From Fen-1245 sp963835535 (GTDB lineage: Bacteria; Gemmatimonadota; Gemmatimonadetes; Gemmatimonadales; JACORV01), in NCBI GenBank assembly GCA_963835535.1, contig CAWIFL010000013.1, positions 12,779 to 76,778 on the forward strand: DNA of 64,000 nt, read 5' to 3'. This document shows positions 53,880-62,838 of the stretch, piece after piece. The first letter of the stretch is position 1, and each line of letters begins with the position of its first letter. Under the pieces are notes generated by a model, which did no database searches, had not been told where the DNA came from, and saw only the letters and a program-made list of their open reading frames with translations. Both the position numbers and the translations under genes were made by a program.

Positions 53880-55822
53880 TCCACTGCCGCACCCTCGGGC
53901 CCGTGGCGGTGACGGTGGACGGTGCCGAGCCGCCGCCCGAGCTCCTCTGGCGCAAGCACCTCGGGTTGCTGGTCTACCTCGCGCGCTCGCCGCACCGCAC
54001 CCGGACGCGGGAGCACCTGATCGGCGTCCTGTGGGGCGACCGCCCGGAGAGCGCCGCGCGGCATTCCCTGCGCGAGGCCGTGCACGTCCTGCGCGGCGCG
54101 GTGGGCGAGGCGGGCATGGACGCCGAGGGTGAGCAGGTCCGCCTGGCCGACGGTGCGGTGGAGCTCGACGTGGACCGGCTCGAGGCGCTCGCGGGCCGCG
54201 GCGACTGGGCGGGCGCGTCGGCGCTGGCGGGCGGCGAGTTCCTGGAAGGCTTCAGCATCCCCGACGCCCAGGAGTTCGAGGACTGGCTGGGCGCCGAGCG
54301 CTCCGCCTGGCGGCGCCGGTCGGTCGAGGTGCTGGCGAAGCACGCGCAGGATCTGGCGAAGAGCGGACACCCGGCCGACGGCGCCGCGGCGGCCCGCCGC
54401 GCCCTCGCCCTCGACCCGCTTTCGGACGCCGCTGCGGTCGCGGCGGTCCACACGCTCGCGCTCGCGGGGGAGCGCGGCGCGGCGCTGGAGACCTACGAGG
54501 CATTCGTCGCGCGTCTGGGGGCGCAGGTCGGCGGCGCGCCGAGCGAGTCGCTGGTGGCCCTGGCCGAGCGCGTGCGGAACGAGAGGGCCTGGCGCCTCCC
54601 GGCCGGCATGGAGCCGGAGCAGCGCCGCGGCGCCGAGTCCCGGCGCGCGCCGCTCATCGGGCGGGAGCGGGAGCTCACGGCGCTGCTGACGCTGTGGGAG
54701 GCCTGCCGCGGCGAGCCGCGCGCCACCGTGGCCTTCGTCGCGGGCGACGTGGGCGTCGGGAAGACGCGCCTCGCCGAAGAGGTGCTGGCTCGCGCGAGGC
54801 TGGCGGGCGCGGCGACGGCCCAGGCGCGCGCCGTACCTGCGGACACCGCCGATCCGTGGAGCACGCTGGTCGGGCTCGCGAACGGGGGCCTGCTCGAAGC
54901 GCCGGGGCTCGCCGCCGCGGCGCCGGCCTCACTGGCCGCGTTCGCCTCGCGGCTCCCCGACTGGTCCGACCGCTTCGTCGAGGCCCGGCGCGCCGCACCG
55001 GCGCCGCCCGCGCAGGCGCTCACCGATCTGCTGCGCGCGGCCTCCGGCGAGCAGCCGCTCGTCCTCCTCCTCGACGACGCGCAGTGGAGCGACCGCGATT
55101 CGCTCCTCGCGCTCGGGGCGGCGGTGCGCGACCTGCAGCACGCGCCGCTCCTCCTCGTGCTCACCGCCGCCCCCTTCCCCGCCCGCGAGGAGCTGGACGA
55201 GATCAAGGCGCGGATCCCTCGCGACGTCGCGGGCGCGGCACTTACCGTCACGCCGCTCGCAAGCGACGCGCTGCGCGCCCTCGCGGCCTGGGCGCTGCCG
55301 TCGTACGGCGCGGCGGATCTCGACCGGCTGACGCGGCGCGTCGGCGCCGACTCCGCGGGGCTGCCGCTCCTGGCCGTGGAGCTCCTGCACGCCGTCGCCC
55401 TCGGCCTCGATCTCCACGGCACGGCCACCGCCAAGCCGTGGCCCGCCGAGCACCGTACGCTCGACCAGTCGCTGCCGGGCGATCTGCCGGGCGCCGTGGT
55501 CGCGGCGATCCGCATCGGATTCCGGCGCCTGTCGAAGGACGCGCAGACGGTGCTGGCCGCGGCTTCAGTGCTGGGGGACCGCGTGGCCGCCGGCGCGCTG
55601 GCCAGGGCCACCGGGCTCGATGCCGGGCACCTGACACCGGCCCTCGACGAGCTGGAATGGCAGCGGTGGCTCGCTGCGGAAGCGCGCGGCTACGCCTTCA
55701 TCGCGCGCATCGTCCGCGACGTGGTCGCGCGGGACATGCTCACGGAGGGCCAGCGCCTCCGCCTCCTGGAGGCGGCTTCCGGCGGGAAGAACGCGACCGC
55801 GAAGGAGCGGCGGGAGCGCTAA
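53876..55822 (+). CDS. BTAD-domain ATPase regulator (SARP-like)
   Basis: 648 residues. An N-terminal DNA-binding-like region (LLWRKHLGLLVYLARSPHRT, SAARHSLREAVHVLRGAVGE) leads into a bacterial transcriptional activator domain (GEFLEGFSIPDAQEFEDWLG, KHAQDLAKSGHPADGAAAAR, ETYEAFVARLGAQVGGAPSE), then a STAND/AAA ATPase module with Walker A FVAGDVGVGKTRLAEEVLAR and Walker B LVLLLDDAQWSDRDSLL. A TPR tail is missing or short. It likely binds DNA and is switched by ATP. Coupling to the kinase (GTGA) suggests the kinase phosphorylates it or they share a signal. Confidence 0.87.
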   Translation: MIHCRTLGPVAVTVDGAEPPPELLWRKHLGLLVYLARSPHRTRTREHLIGVLWGDRPESAARHSLREAVHVLRGAVGEAGMDAEGEQVRLADGAVELDVDRLEALAGRGDWAGASALAGGEFLEGFSIPDAQEFEDWLGAERSAWRRRSVEVLAKHAQDLAKSGHPADGAAAARRALALDPLSDAAAVAAVHTLALAGERGAALETYEAFVARLGAQVGGAPSESLVALAERVRNERAWRLPAGMEPEQRRGAESRRAPLIGRERELTALLTLWEACRGEPRATVAFVAGDVGVGKTRLAEEVLARARLAGAATAQARAVPADTADPWSTLVGLANGGLLEAPGLAAAAPASLAAFASRLPDWSDRFVEARRAAPAPPAQALTDLLRAASGEQPLVLLLDDAQWSDRDSLLALGAAVRDLQHAPLLLVLTAAPFPAREELDEIKARIPRDVAGAALTVTPLASDALRALAAWALPSYGAADLDRLTRRVGADSAGLPLLAVELLHAVALGLDLHGTATAKPWPAEHRTLDQSLPGDLPGAVVAAIRIGFRRLSKDAQTVLAAASVLGDRVAAGALARATGLDAGHLTPALDELEWQRWLAAEARGYAFIARIVRDVVARDMLTEGQRLRLLEAASGGKNATAKERRER

Positions 55823-56850
55823 CGCAGCGCCGCGACGAGCGCGGGAACGTACGCTCGGGGATCGCTGCCCACTGCGTCGGCCAGGTTCCGGATGCGCGCC
55901 GTGTCGATCGTCCGCGGCGGCTCGCCGCACAGGCGCACGCCGGGCTCGTCGGTGGTGCGCCCCACCGTGAGCGGCTCGAAAGAACCGCGGCGCGCCTCGC
56001 GCTCGAACCGCTCGCTCGCGCGCGCGGGCACGGTCCACACCAGCTCGAATTCCCCGTGCGGTTGCGCCAGCGCGACGAGGGGATCGAGCCCCAGCGCCTG
56101 ACAGGTGCGCCACGCCCCGCTCTCGACGAGCCGCGGCAGCGGCGCCGTGATCTCGAACCCCACGCCGTTCAGCCGCGACAGCTGGTCGAGGGTGGCGATG
56201 AGCCCGTCGCTGGTATCCATGCACGCCGTCGCGAAGCCGACCAGCCGCCGCGCCTCGGCAAGCCGCGCCACCGGCCGGAACGGACGCGCAGCGCTCCCCG
56301 CGTCCCCCGTGAGGGCGCGCGCCGCCACCGTGGCGCCGGCCCCCAGCGGGCCGGAGGCGTACACCACCTCGCCGCTCCCGCACCCGACGCGGCGCAGCGC
56401 GTCGGCCTCGTCCACCACCCCTACCGCCGTCGTGGTGACGCTCGCCTCGGCCCCGAAGTTCGTGTCGCCGCCGAGCACGAAGGTCTCCACCGCCGCGCAC
56501 GCGCCGTCGAGCCCAACGGCGAGCCGCGCCTGATAGTCGCCTCCGGCGCCGCGCGGCAGCGTGACCGCCACCAGGAGCCCGAGCGGCTGCGCGGCCACCG
56601 CGGCCAGATCGGAGAGGCTCATCGTCGCCGCCATCCAGCCGATCGTCTCCGGGTCCGTGTAGAAGCCCAGCGCGATCTCCTCGGCCAGCGTGTCCGTCGT
56701 GAGCGCCAGCAGCCGGCCGGTCCCCGGCAGCGGGAGCAGCTCCGCGTCGGCCTCGTGCATCCGGTTCGCCTGGGCCGGATGCCGCCGCAGCGCCCGGCCC
56801 CAGGCGTCGAGCAGACGGTTCTCGCCGATCTGGTCGAGGGACGCTGTCAC
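55819..56850 (-). CDS. ThiL-like kinase (AIR-synthase superfamily)
   Basis: 343 residues. Body matches thiamine-monophosphate kinase: LALTTDTLAEEIALGFYTDP, ATMSLSDLAAVAAQPLGLLV, VETFVLGGDTNFGAEASVTT, VGCGSGEVVYASGPLGAGAT, ATACMDTSDGLIATLDQLSR. But the N-terminal GIGDDAAV loop that holds metal in ThiL is replaced by HEADAELLPLPG. So substrate or metal use may differ, and it is not named thiL here. GTG 56850 overlaps the DAG-kinase-like stop. It is co-operonic with lipid genes rather than thiamine genes. Ends convergently with the regulator, overlapping four bases. Confidence 0.72.
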   Translation of the reverse strand: MTASLDQIGENRLLDAWGRALRRHPAQANRMHEADAELLPLPGTGRLLALTTDTLAEEIALGFYTDPETIGWMAATMSLSDLAAVAAQPLGLLVAVTLPRGAGGDYQARLAVGLDGACAAVETFVLGGDTNFGAEASVTTTAVGVVDEADALRRVGCGSGEVVYASGPLGAGATVAARALTGDAGSAARPFRPVARLAEARRLVGFATACMDTSDGLIATLDQLSRLNGVGFEITAPLPRLVESGAWRTCQALGLDPLVALAQPHGEFELVWTVPARASERFEREARRGSFEPLTVGRTTDEPGVRLCGEPPRTIDTARIRNLADAVGSDPRAYVPALVAALR

Positions 56851-57779
56851 CGGCACAGCTTCACCTGCTCCCGCAGTACGCCGAAGGCGACGCGGCGCGC
56901 CCGCACGACTTCGCCGTCCAGCTCCAGCGCCAGCGGCGCCTCCGACGCGACGGCGAGGCGCCACGAGTTCCAGTGGCGCCGCTTCGACCGCCCTTCGAAC
57001 CGGCCCCGCGCCAGGTCCGCCAGCGCCCGCAGCGCCTCCGTCCGGGACATCCCCTCGCAGAGGTGGACCGCGAGATAACCGTCGTCGGGCGCGACCGACC
57101 GGTCGTAGTGGAACATCCCGCTCACGAAGGGTGTCTTCGACACGCTGAGGTTCGTGACCGCGGCCCGCTCCGTCCCGGCTCCGGAGCGGAGCCGCACCGC
57201 GAGGTTCCGCCAGGCGCCGATGGTGTGCAACGCGGCGTAGAGGATCGCCCCGCCGGTCCACCGCCCCCGCAGCCAGCGCTCCCGCCCATTGCCGTCGTTG
57301 AAGAACGCGTTCGCCTCGGCGACGACCCCCACGCTCGCGCTGATCACGAAGCAGCGCGTGTGCGCCGCGCCGTCGGGGGAGGTGTAACGCGCCACGCAGA
57401 GGTCGCGCCGCTCGTCCGAGGGCACGATCCGCACGGGCACGCCGCCGATCATGGGCCCGTACGGCTTGTGGAAGTCGTTGCTCGAGCCGAGCCCGATCGC
57501 GCCGAGCGTGAAGGTGTCGAGGGGGATCCAGCCGCGGGCGCGCGCCAGCTCGTCGGCCAGCGCGCTCACCGTGCCGTCGCCGCCGGCGGCGATGAAGAGC
57601 CGCGTGCCGTTCTCGATCTCCTGGCGCACGGCGAAGCGCCATTCGCCGCCGAGATCCGTCTCCAGGACGCGCGGCTCGCACACGTCCCGCACCGCGCGCT
57701 CCGTCCGCCGCCACCGCGCCAGGCCCCGGTTCCCCCCCGCCGCGGGGTTGAGGAGCACGACCGCGCTCGGGCGCACCAT
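56847..57779 (-). CDS. Diacylglycerol/lipid kinase family protein (YegS-like)
   Basis: 310 residues, cytosolic, membrane-associated by analogy. Nucleotide-binding motif RLFIAAGGDGTVSALADELA, lipid-kinase pattern AVVLLNPAAGGNRGLARW at the N-terminus, TLGAIGLGSSNDFHKPYG and C-terminal VSGMFHYDRSVAPDDGYLAV, ending with the beta-sandwich APLALELDGEVVRARRVAFG. It phosphorylates diacylglycerol or a related lipid alcohol. It shares one base with the UbiA gene (TGATG). Confidence 0.87.
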   Translation of the reverse strand: MVRPSAVVLLNPAAGGNRGLARWRRTERAVRDVCEPRVLETDLGGEWRFAVRQEIENGTRLFIAAGGDGTVSALADELARARGWIPLDTFTLGAIGLGSSNDFHKPYGPMIGGVPVRIVPSDERRDLCVARYTSPDGAAHTRCFVISASVGVVAEANAFFNDGNGRERWLRGRWTGGAILYAALHTIGAWRNLAVRLRSGAGTERAAVTNLSVSKTPFVSGMFHYDRSVAPDDGYLAVHLCEGMSRTEALRALADLARGRFEGRSKRRHWNSWRLAVASEAPLALELDGEVVRARRVAFGVLREQVKLCR

Positions 57780-58791
57780 CAGACCTGGCTCCGCTCGGGC
57801 CGGCGCGCGAGCACGAGCTCGAACAGCCCGTAGAAGAGCAGCGCGGCGACCGCGAGCGACGGCAGGGCGACCACCGATTCGCCCAGGTGCAAGAGGACGA
57901 ACCCGCGCACCGTCCAGGCGATGGCGCGGTGCGCATCGCCCTCGGCCCTGAGACGGAGCATGTACGGGTGGGCGCCGAGCACCGAGGCCGCGCCCGCCAG
58001 CCAGAGCGGCAGCGCGACCGTGAGCGACGGCCCGCCCGCGCCGTCGAACGCGCCCAGGCGGCCGACCAGCCAGGCGCTCGCCGCCACGGCCACCAGTCCG
58101 AAGGCCAGGCTCACCAGCGCCGCCGTACGCCAGCCCGCGACGACGACCAGGGTGCGATACCCCGTCATGCGGTCCGCGGAGATGTCCTTGAAGTACCCGA
58201 GCAGGACGAAGACGGCGTAGCTGAAGAGCACGCTCACCATCGCCGCCCAGAGCAGCCGGTCCGATCCGAGAGCGCGCGCCGGACCGCCGCCCGCGAGGAA
58301 CCCGATGGCCGGCAACACCGCCACCACCCAGGCGTTCCATAGCGGCCCGCCCCACCAGCGGCGCTTGAACCAGGTGTAGGCGAGCAGGCCGAGCACGGCC
58401 AGCGCGGAAAGCGGCAACGTCCAGAGGCTGAGCGCGGCGAGCACCAGTCCGCACAGGACGAGACCGGTCAGACTCACGGCCAGCACCTGGGCACGGGTGA
58501 TCCGCCCCTGCGTGAGCGGCCGGTACGGCGAGGAGAGGGCGTCGGTGTCCGTCTGGAAGACGTCGGTGAGCGCCTGCCCGAGCCCGTAGGTGAGGAAGAG
58601 CGCCGCGAACGCGCCGGCGAACGCGCTCTGGCCGACGTCGTGGGCGAGCGCGAGGCCCACCAGCCCCGCGGAGCCGCTCACGAAGCAGAGATAGGGGCGC
58701 ATCGTGACGCCGTACGCGCGCCAGAAGGCCGCGCTGCGGATGCGATGCGCCGCGCCCGTGTCCGTGCCCTGCCCCCCCCCACTGCGACCAT
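57779..58791 (-). CDS. UbiA-family prenyltransferase, start separated by a 9-G tract
   Basis: Integral membrane prenyltransferase with about eight helices. First Asp-rich motif ALTDVFQTDTDALSSPYRPL, second VLLGYFKDISADRMTGYRTL, as in UbiA enzymes. An ATG at 58791 follows a good GGGAGG site but is out of frame; nine G (coding strand) lie five codons in. Ten G would give MVAVGGGQGTDT leading without break into SAAFWRAYGVTMRPYLCF and a 337-residue protein. The in-frame ATG 58702 would remove part of helix one. Aromatic acceptor, lipid or quinone substrate cannot be determined. Confidence 0.85.
58772..58780. repeat. Nine-base homopolymer (C on plus, G on the ubiA coding strand)
   Basis: Exactly nine C on the plus strand, directly after codon four of the ATG-58791 frame. 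One more base would open the full UbiA frame. It mirrors the bioY tract at 2142-2150. Confidence 0.8.
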
Positions 58792-58847
58792 GGCGCCTCC
58801 CGCCTCCCTCCGGCCGGTTCCGTCGGCCGCGTACAGGGTAGCGACGA

Positions 58848-58876
58848 GGCGTCAGGGGGGCGTCAAGCGGGCGTCA
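58848..58876 (+). promoter_or_regulatory. Three GGCGTCA direct repeats at 11-bp spacing
   Basis: GGCGTCA at 58848-58854, 58859-58865 and 58870-58876, each separated by four bases. The 7+4 spacing is that of Pho-box-like sites bound by OmpR/PhoB-family response regulators. It lies in the divergent region between ubiA and the permease gene, about 145 bases before the permease ATG. CATGAT at 58897-58902 is a possible -10. Confidence 0.45.
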
Positions 58877-59019
58877 CGGAAGGCGAATGGAAGGGTCATG
58901 ATGCAGGCGGTTGCGCGGCTGGAGGGCCCGCGGCCAACCTTCTCCGGGCGCCGCGCATCAATGAAGGGAAGCGGGTCCCGCGACCCGGCAGGGCCTTTTC
59001 TCGACACGGAGCTGACGCC

Positions 59020-61550
59020 ATGACCTCGCCCCTCGAGGCGACGCCGCATCCGCGCGCAGGGCGCTGGGATGCCTTCACGCAGGACCTGCGCTACGCCGTC
59101 CGCGGCCTGCGAAATCGGCCCGGGTTCACGCTCGCCGTCGTGCTGACGCTCGCCCTCGGGATCGGCGCCAACGCCGCGATGTTCTCGGTGGTGGACCGGC
59201 TGCTGTTCCGGCCGCCGCCGCTGCTCAAGGACCCGGCGCTGGTCCACCGGGTCTACCTCGCCCGCACCTATCGCGGCAAGGAATTCACCGGCAGCGGCGT
59301 GCAGTACGCGCGGTACCGGGACCTCACCAACTGGACGCACTCGTTCTCGCGTACAGCGGAGTTCACCTGGCGCAGCCTCGCGCTGGGCGTCGGCGCCGAG
59401 GCGCGCGAGATGCCGGTGGGCGCGGTATCGGCGAGCTTCTTCATCTTCTTCGACGACCCGCCCGCACTCGGGCGCTACTTCACCTCCGCCGAAGACACGA
59501 CACCGGTGGGGGCGCCCGTCGCGGTCCTGGGCTACGGCTACTGGCGCACGGCGTACGGCGCTCGCCCGGATGTCCTCGGCCGCACGTTGCAGATCGGCGC
59601 GACCGAGTACCGGATCATCGGCGTGGCGCCCAGAGGATTCGTCGGGGTGTGGCCGGCGCAGCTACCGGCGGTCTACGTCCCCATCGCGGCCTACGGCGCC
59701 GAGATGGGCGCCAACATCCACCTGAAGGGCGAGACCTGGTGGACCACCTATCACTGGACCTGGGCCTCGATGCTCGCCGAGCGGAAGCCGGGGGTGAGCC
59801 AGGCCGCGGCTGATGCCGATCTCACCCAGGCCTACCTGCGGAGCTATCGGGCCCAGCTCGAAGGGGACCACGAGGGAACGCCGGTTGCCGATCGCGAGGC
59901 CTCACGCCATCGCCGCCTCCATCCTGTCCGAGCGGGGGCCCAACGAGTCCACCGATGGCGAAGGTGGCGACCTGGATCGGCGGCGTCGCCCTCGTCGTCT
60001 GGCTCATCGCCTGCGCGAACGTCGCCAACCTGCTCCTGGCGCGCGCGCTGCGCCGGCGCCGCGAGATCGCAGTGCGCATCGCGCTCGGCGTGAGCCGGGC
60101 GCGGCTCGCCTCGCAGCTCCTCACCGAGAGCCTGCTGCTCGCCGGCCTAGCGGGGATCTCGGGCCTGCTCGTCGCGCAGTTCGGCGGCGCGGTACTCCGC
60201 GCGGAATTGCTGCCGAAGACGGCTTCGGCGGGCGTCGTGACCGATCCCAGGACTCTGCTGTTCGCCGGCGCGGCGGCGCTGGTCGCCGGCTTCCTCACCG
60301 GGCTGGCTCCGGTGCTGCAGGCGCGGCGCACCGATCTCACGGGCGACCTCAAGGCGGGCGAGCGCGAAGGCGGGGTGCACCGCTCGCGCCTGCGCGTGGC
60401 GCTGCTCGTCCTGCAGGGCGCGCTTTCGGTGGTCCTGCTCGTGGGCGCCGGCCTGTTCGTCCGCTCCCTGAGGAACGTGCAGAGCGTCCCGCTCGGCTAC
60501 GACGTGGACCCGGTGCTGGTCGTGGACCTCCAGATGCGCGGGGTGAATCTGGACAGCGCGGCCCAGGTGGCACTGCGCGAGCGCCTGCTGGAGGAGGTCC
60601 GCACCATTCCCGGGGTGACACACGCGTCACGCCGCGTCACGGAGCCGTTCTGGAGCACGTGGAGCGTCGATCTCCACGTGGCGGGCATCGACTCGACCGA
60701 CCGCATCGGCGAGTTCGATCTCAACACCGTCTCGCCCGATTACTTCGCGACGATGGGGACGCGGATTCTGCGCGGCCGCAGCTTCAGCCCGAGCGACGTA
60801 GCCGGCGCGCCGCGCGTCATGGTGGTCAGCACTTCGATGGCGAAGGCGCTCTGGCCGGGCCAGGACGCCCTCGGCCGGTGCGTCCGCGTTGGGAGCGACA
60901 CCGTGCCCTGCACCACGGTCGTGGGCATCGCGGAGGACATCAAGAATGACCGGCTCAGCGGCGCGGGCAACGACTTCTTCTACTACCTCCCGGCGCCGCA
61001 GTTCAACCCTCAGCAGGGGGGACTGTTCGTGCGCGCCAGCGGGAGCGCCGCGGCGATCGAAGAGACGGTGCGCCGGCGTTTGCAGCCGCTGATGCCGGGC
61101 GTCTCCTACGTCACGGTCACGCCGCTGTCCGACGTCCTGGGTTCACAGACGCAGTCGTGGCGCCTGGGGGCCACGATGTTCACGGTGTTCGGCGCCCTGG
61201 CCCTGGTGCTGGCGGCCATCGGCCTCTACGGTGTCATCGCCTACAACGTGGCCCAGCGGACGCAGGAGATGGGCGTGCGCATCGCGCTGGGCGCCGAGAT
61301 GCGCGACGTGGTAGGACTGATCTTGAGCGAGGGGATGCGGCTTGCGCTGGTGGGGGTCGCGCTCGGGGGCGCGATCGCCTTCGTGGTGAGCCGGTGGGTG
61401 AAGCCCTTGCTGTTCGAAGAGTCGCCGCGCGATCCGCTGGTGTTCGTGGGCGTGGCGGTCGCGCTCCTGGCGGTGGCGGCGTTCGCGAGCTTCATCCCGG
61501 CCCGCCGGGCCGCGCACGTGGACCCGATGCGCGCGCTCAGGACGGAGTAG
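59020..61550 (+). pseudogene. ADOP/MacB-type ABC permease, frameshifted twice
   Basis: Encodes an acidobacterial-duplicated-orphan-permease-like protein, 842 residues if two single bases are removed. N-half: QDLRYAVRGLRNRPGFTLAV, TLALGIGANAAMFSVVDRLL, MacB-PCD periplasmic core (VAVLGYGYWRTAYGARPDVL; GRTLQIGATEYRIIGVAPRG). After DREAS the frame moves (RPHAIAASILSERGPNESTD), then moves again to VATWIGGVALVVWLIACANV, with a second MacB domain and C-terminal FtsX helices (YGVIAYNVAQRTQEMGVRIA; FASFIPARRAAHVDPMRALR). ATG 59020 start. Breaks near 59905 and 59950, not in homopolymers. Real decay or assembly error. Confidence 0.8.
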
Positions 61551-61625
61551 CCCGGGAGAGCACACGGCGGCCCGCCGTCTGCCGGGCGGACGAGGAACTC
61601 GCTAAGTTAGTGCGCTGCAACCTGC

Positions 61626-61696
61626 TGGCCCCTCGTCCAAGGGCAGGACTCCGGACTTTGGATCCGGTAATGATGGTTCGAATCCATCGGGGCCAA
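61626..61696 (+). tRNA. tRNA-Gln (anticodon TTG)
   Basis: 71 bases. Acceptor TGGCCCC / GGGGCCA, discriminator A. D-stem GTCC / GGAC, anticodon stem CCGGA / TCCGG with loop CTTTGGA, hence TTG reading CAA. T-arm GATGG-TTCGAAT-CCATC. CCA is not encoded. Its 3' half is the probable attachment site for the element that begins after it. Confidence 0.94.
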
Positions 61697-61802
61697 TTGG
61701 GACTAACCCCATGGCGCAAAGATGATTACAGGCAGTACTGCGACGGCTTGGTATCTCCGTGGGTCCGCAACTGGGTCCGTGAAATCCGGCGGAGGGCCAC
61801 GC

Positions 61803-62720
61803 TCAGGAGGTCCCCTGACCGGGTGGACGAGCACCCCGCACCATCGTGGGATTGGCAATCGCCCCCATTCCCGGACAAACGGCAGTGGGACCGTACTGCA
61901 CGTTTCTGCCGTGCGCGGGAAGGTACAGGAACTGTACGGCCTCCCTGGACCTCAGCGAAACCGGAGGACCACCCGCGCCCGAGCCGATGAACACGCCAAA
62001 GCTGCCGTCGCCGCTGGTGAGTAACATCGAATCCGCGCCGGCAGCACTCCTCGGAATCATGGCCGCCATTAGATCAGCTCCGACGGTCGAGTTGCGGCGC
62101 GCGACGGTCCGGATTCCGTCTGCAAAGAGCCGGATGACTGCGCCAGGCCCTACGCCCCTGGTCGCGCAGCGCTTCATTATTCGGTGAAGTGCTGTGATCT
62201 CCTTGGCCAATAGGTCCGCGCCCGTTTCGAGCCAGCCCCACGGAGGACTGCGCGGCGGGTCGTAGATCGAGTAGCGTACCGAAAAGCGATCGAGAGGTTG
62301 AGGCAGCCCGCTGGCCGCCTCTCGGTGGAAGTTCGATACCCTGCAAACGATGGGCAGGAACCCCGCGTCGCCTGCTCGATGCGTCCAACCGACTCCGACG
62401 AACGCGAGGCGACAGTATGCTCGGTTCGCGCCCCTGCTTATCAGCGACGCTACCGCGGTCGTTGCGCGGTCTGCCAGGTGTTGGAGCGCGGCTGCGAGGT
62501 CCTGGCTCGGCCCCTCCCCGAGTACGCGCGCCATCCATGCATCGGTTGCGACCCCGTCAATCTCAGCGCGGCCTGTGTATCCGAACGCGACCCGGTTGCA
62601 GAACAACACCATCTTGTTCGCGTTGGCGTTCTTCGTCTGTCCCGTCGCGACGTAGGTGACGAGTCGGTCGGATACCTGAACAACGAATCCGGGGGTCGCG
62701 AGACTGAGGACGAGAGTCAT
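61803..62720 (-). CDS. Candidate proteasome/HslV-like Ntn hydrolase on a mobile element
   Basis: 305 residues. N-terminus MTLVLSLATPGFVVQVSDRL; with Met removed the nucleophile would be Thr1, Asp is residue 17, and Lys is residue 35 (ANANKMVLFC), followed by RVAFGYTGRAEIDGVATDAW. Order and spacing recall HslV/proteasome beta (Thr1, Asp17, Lys33, then a GF.G turn). The C-terminal half (DPPRSPPWGWLETGADLLAK, GPGAVIRLFADGIRTVARRN) is unlike HslV. No family name assigned; no HslU-like ATPase is near. GC and codon use look lower than neighbours, as fits transferred DNA. Faces the tRNA-Gln. Confidence 0.6.
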   Translation of the reverse strand: MTLVLSLATPGFVVQVSDRLVTYVATGQTKNANANKMVLFCNRVAFGYTGRAEIDGVATDAWMARVLGEGPSQDLAAALQHLADRATTAVASLISRGANRAYCRLAFVGVGWTHRAGDAGFLPIVCRVSNFHREAASGLPQPLDRFSVRYSIYDPPRSPPWGWLETGADLLAKEITALHRIMKRCATRGVGPGAVIRLFADGIRTVARRNSTVGADLMAAMIPRSAAGADSMLLTSGDGSFGVFIGSGAGGPPVSLRSREAVQFLYLPAHGRNVQYGPTAVCPGMGAIANPTMVRGARPPGQGTS

Positions 62721-62838
62721 GACGCTTTGAATGTACCGCGCGCGCCGCCCAAGGAGGCTGCTCCCAATTCATCGCCGCCACCTCGCCACGCTGTGATACG
62801 TCTTGGCCCAATGAGACCCGAAGCCGGTAGCCTGCCGG

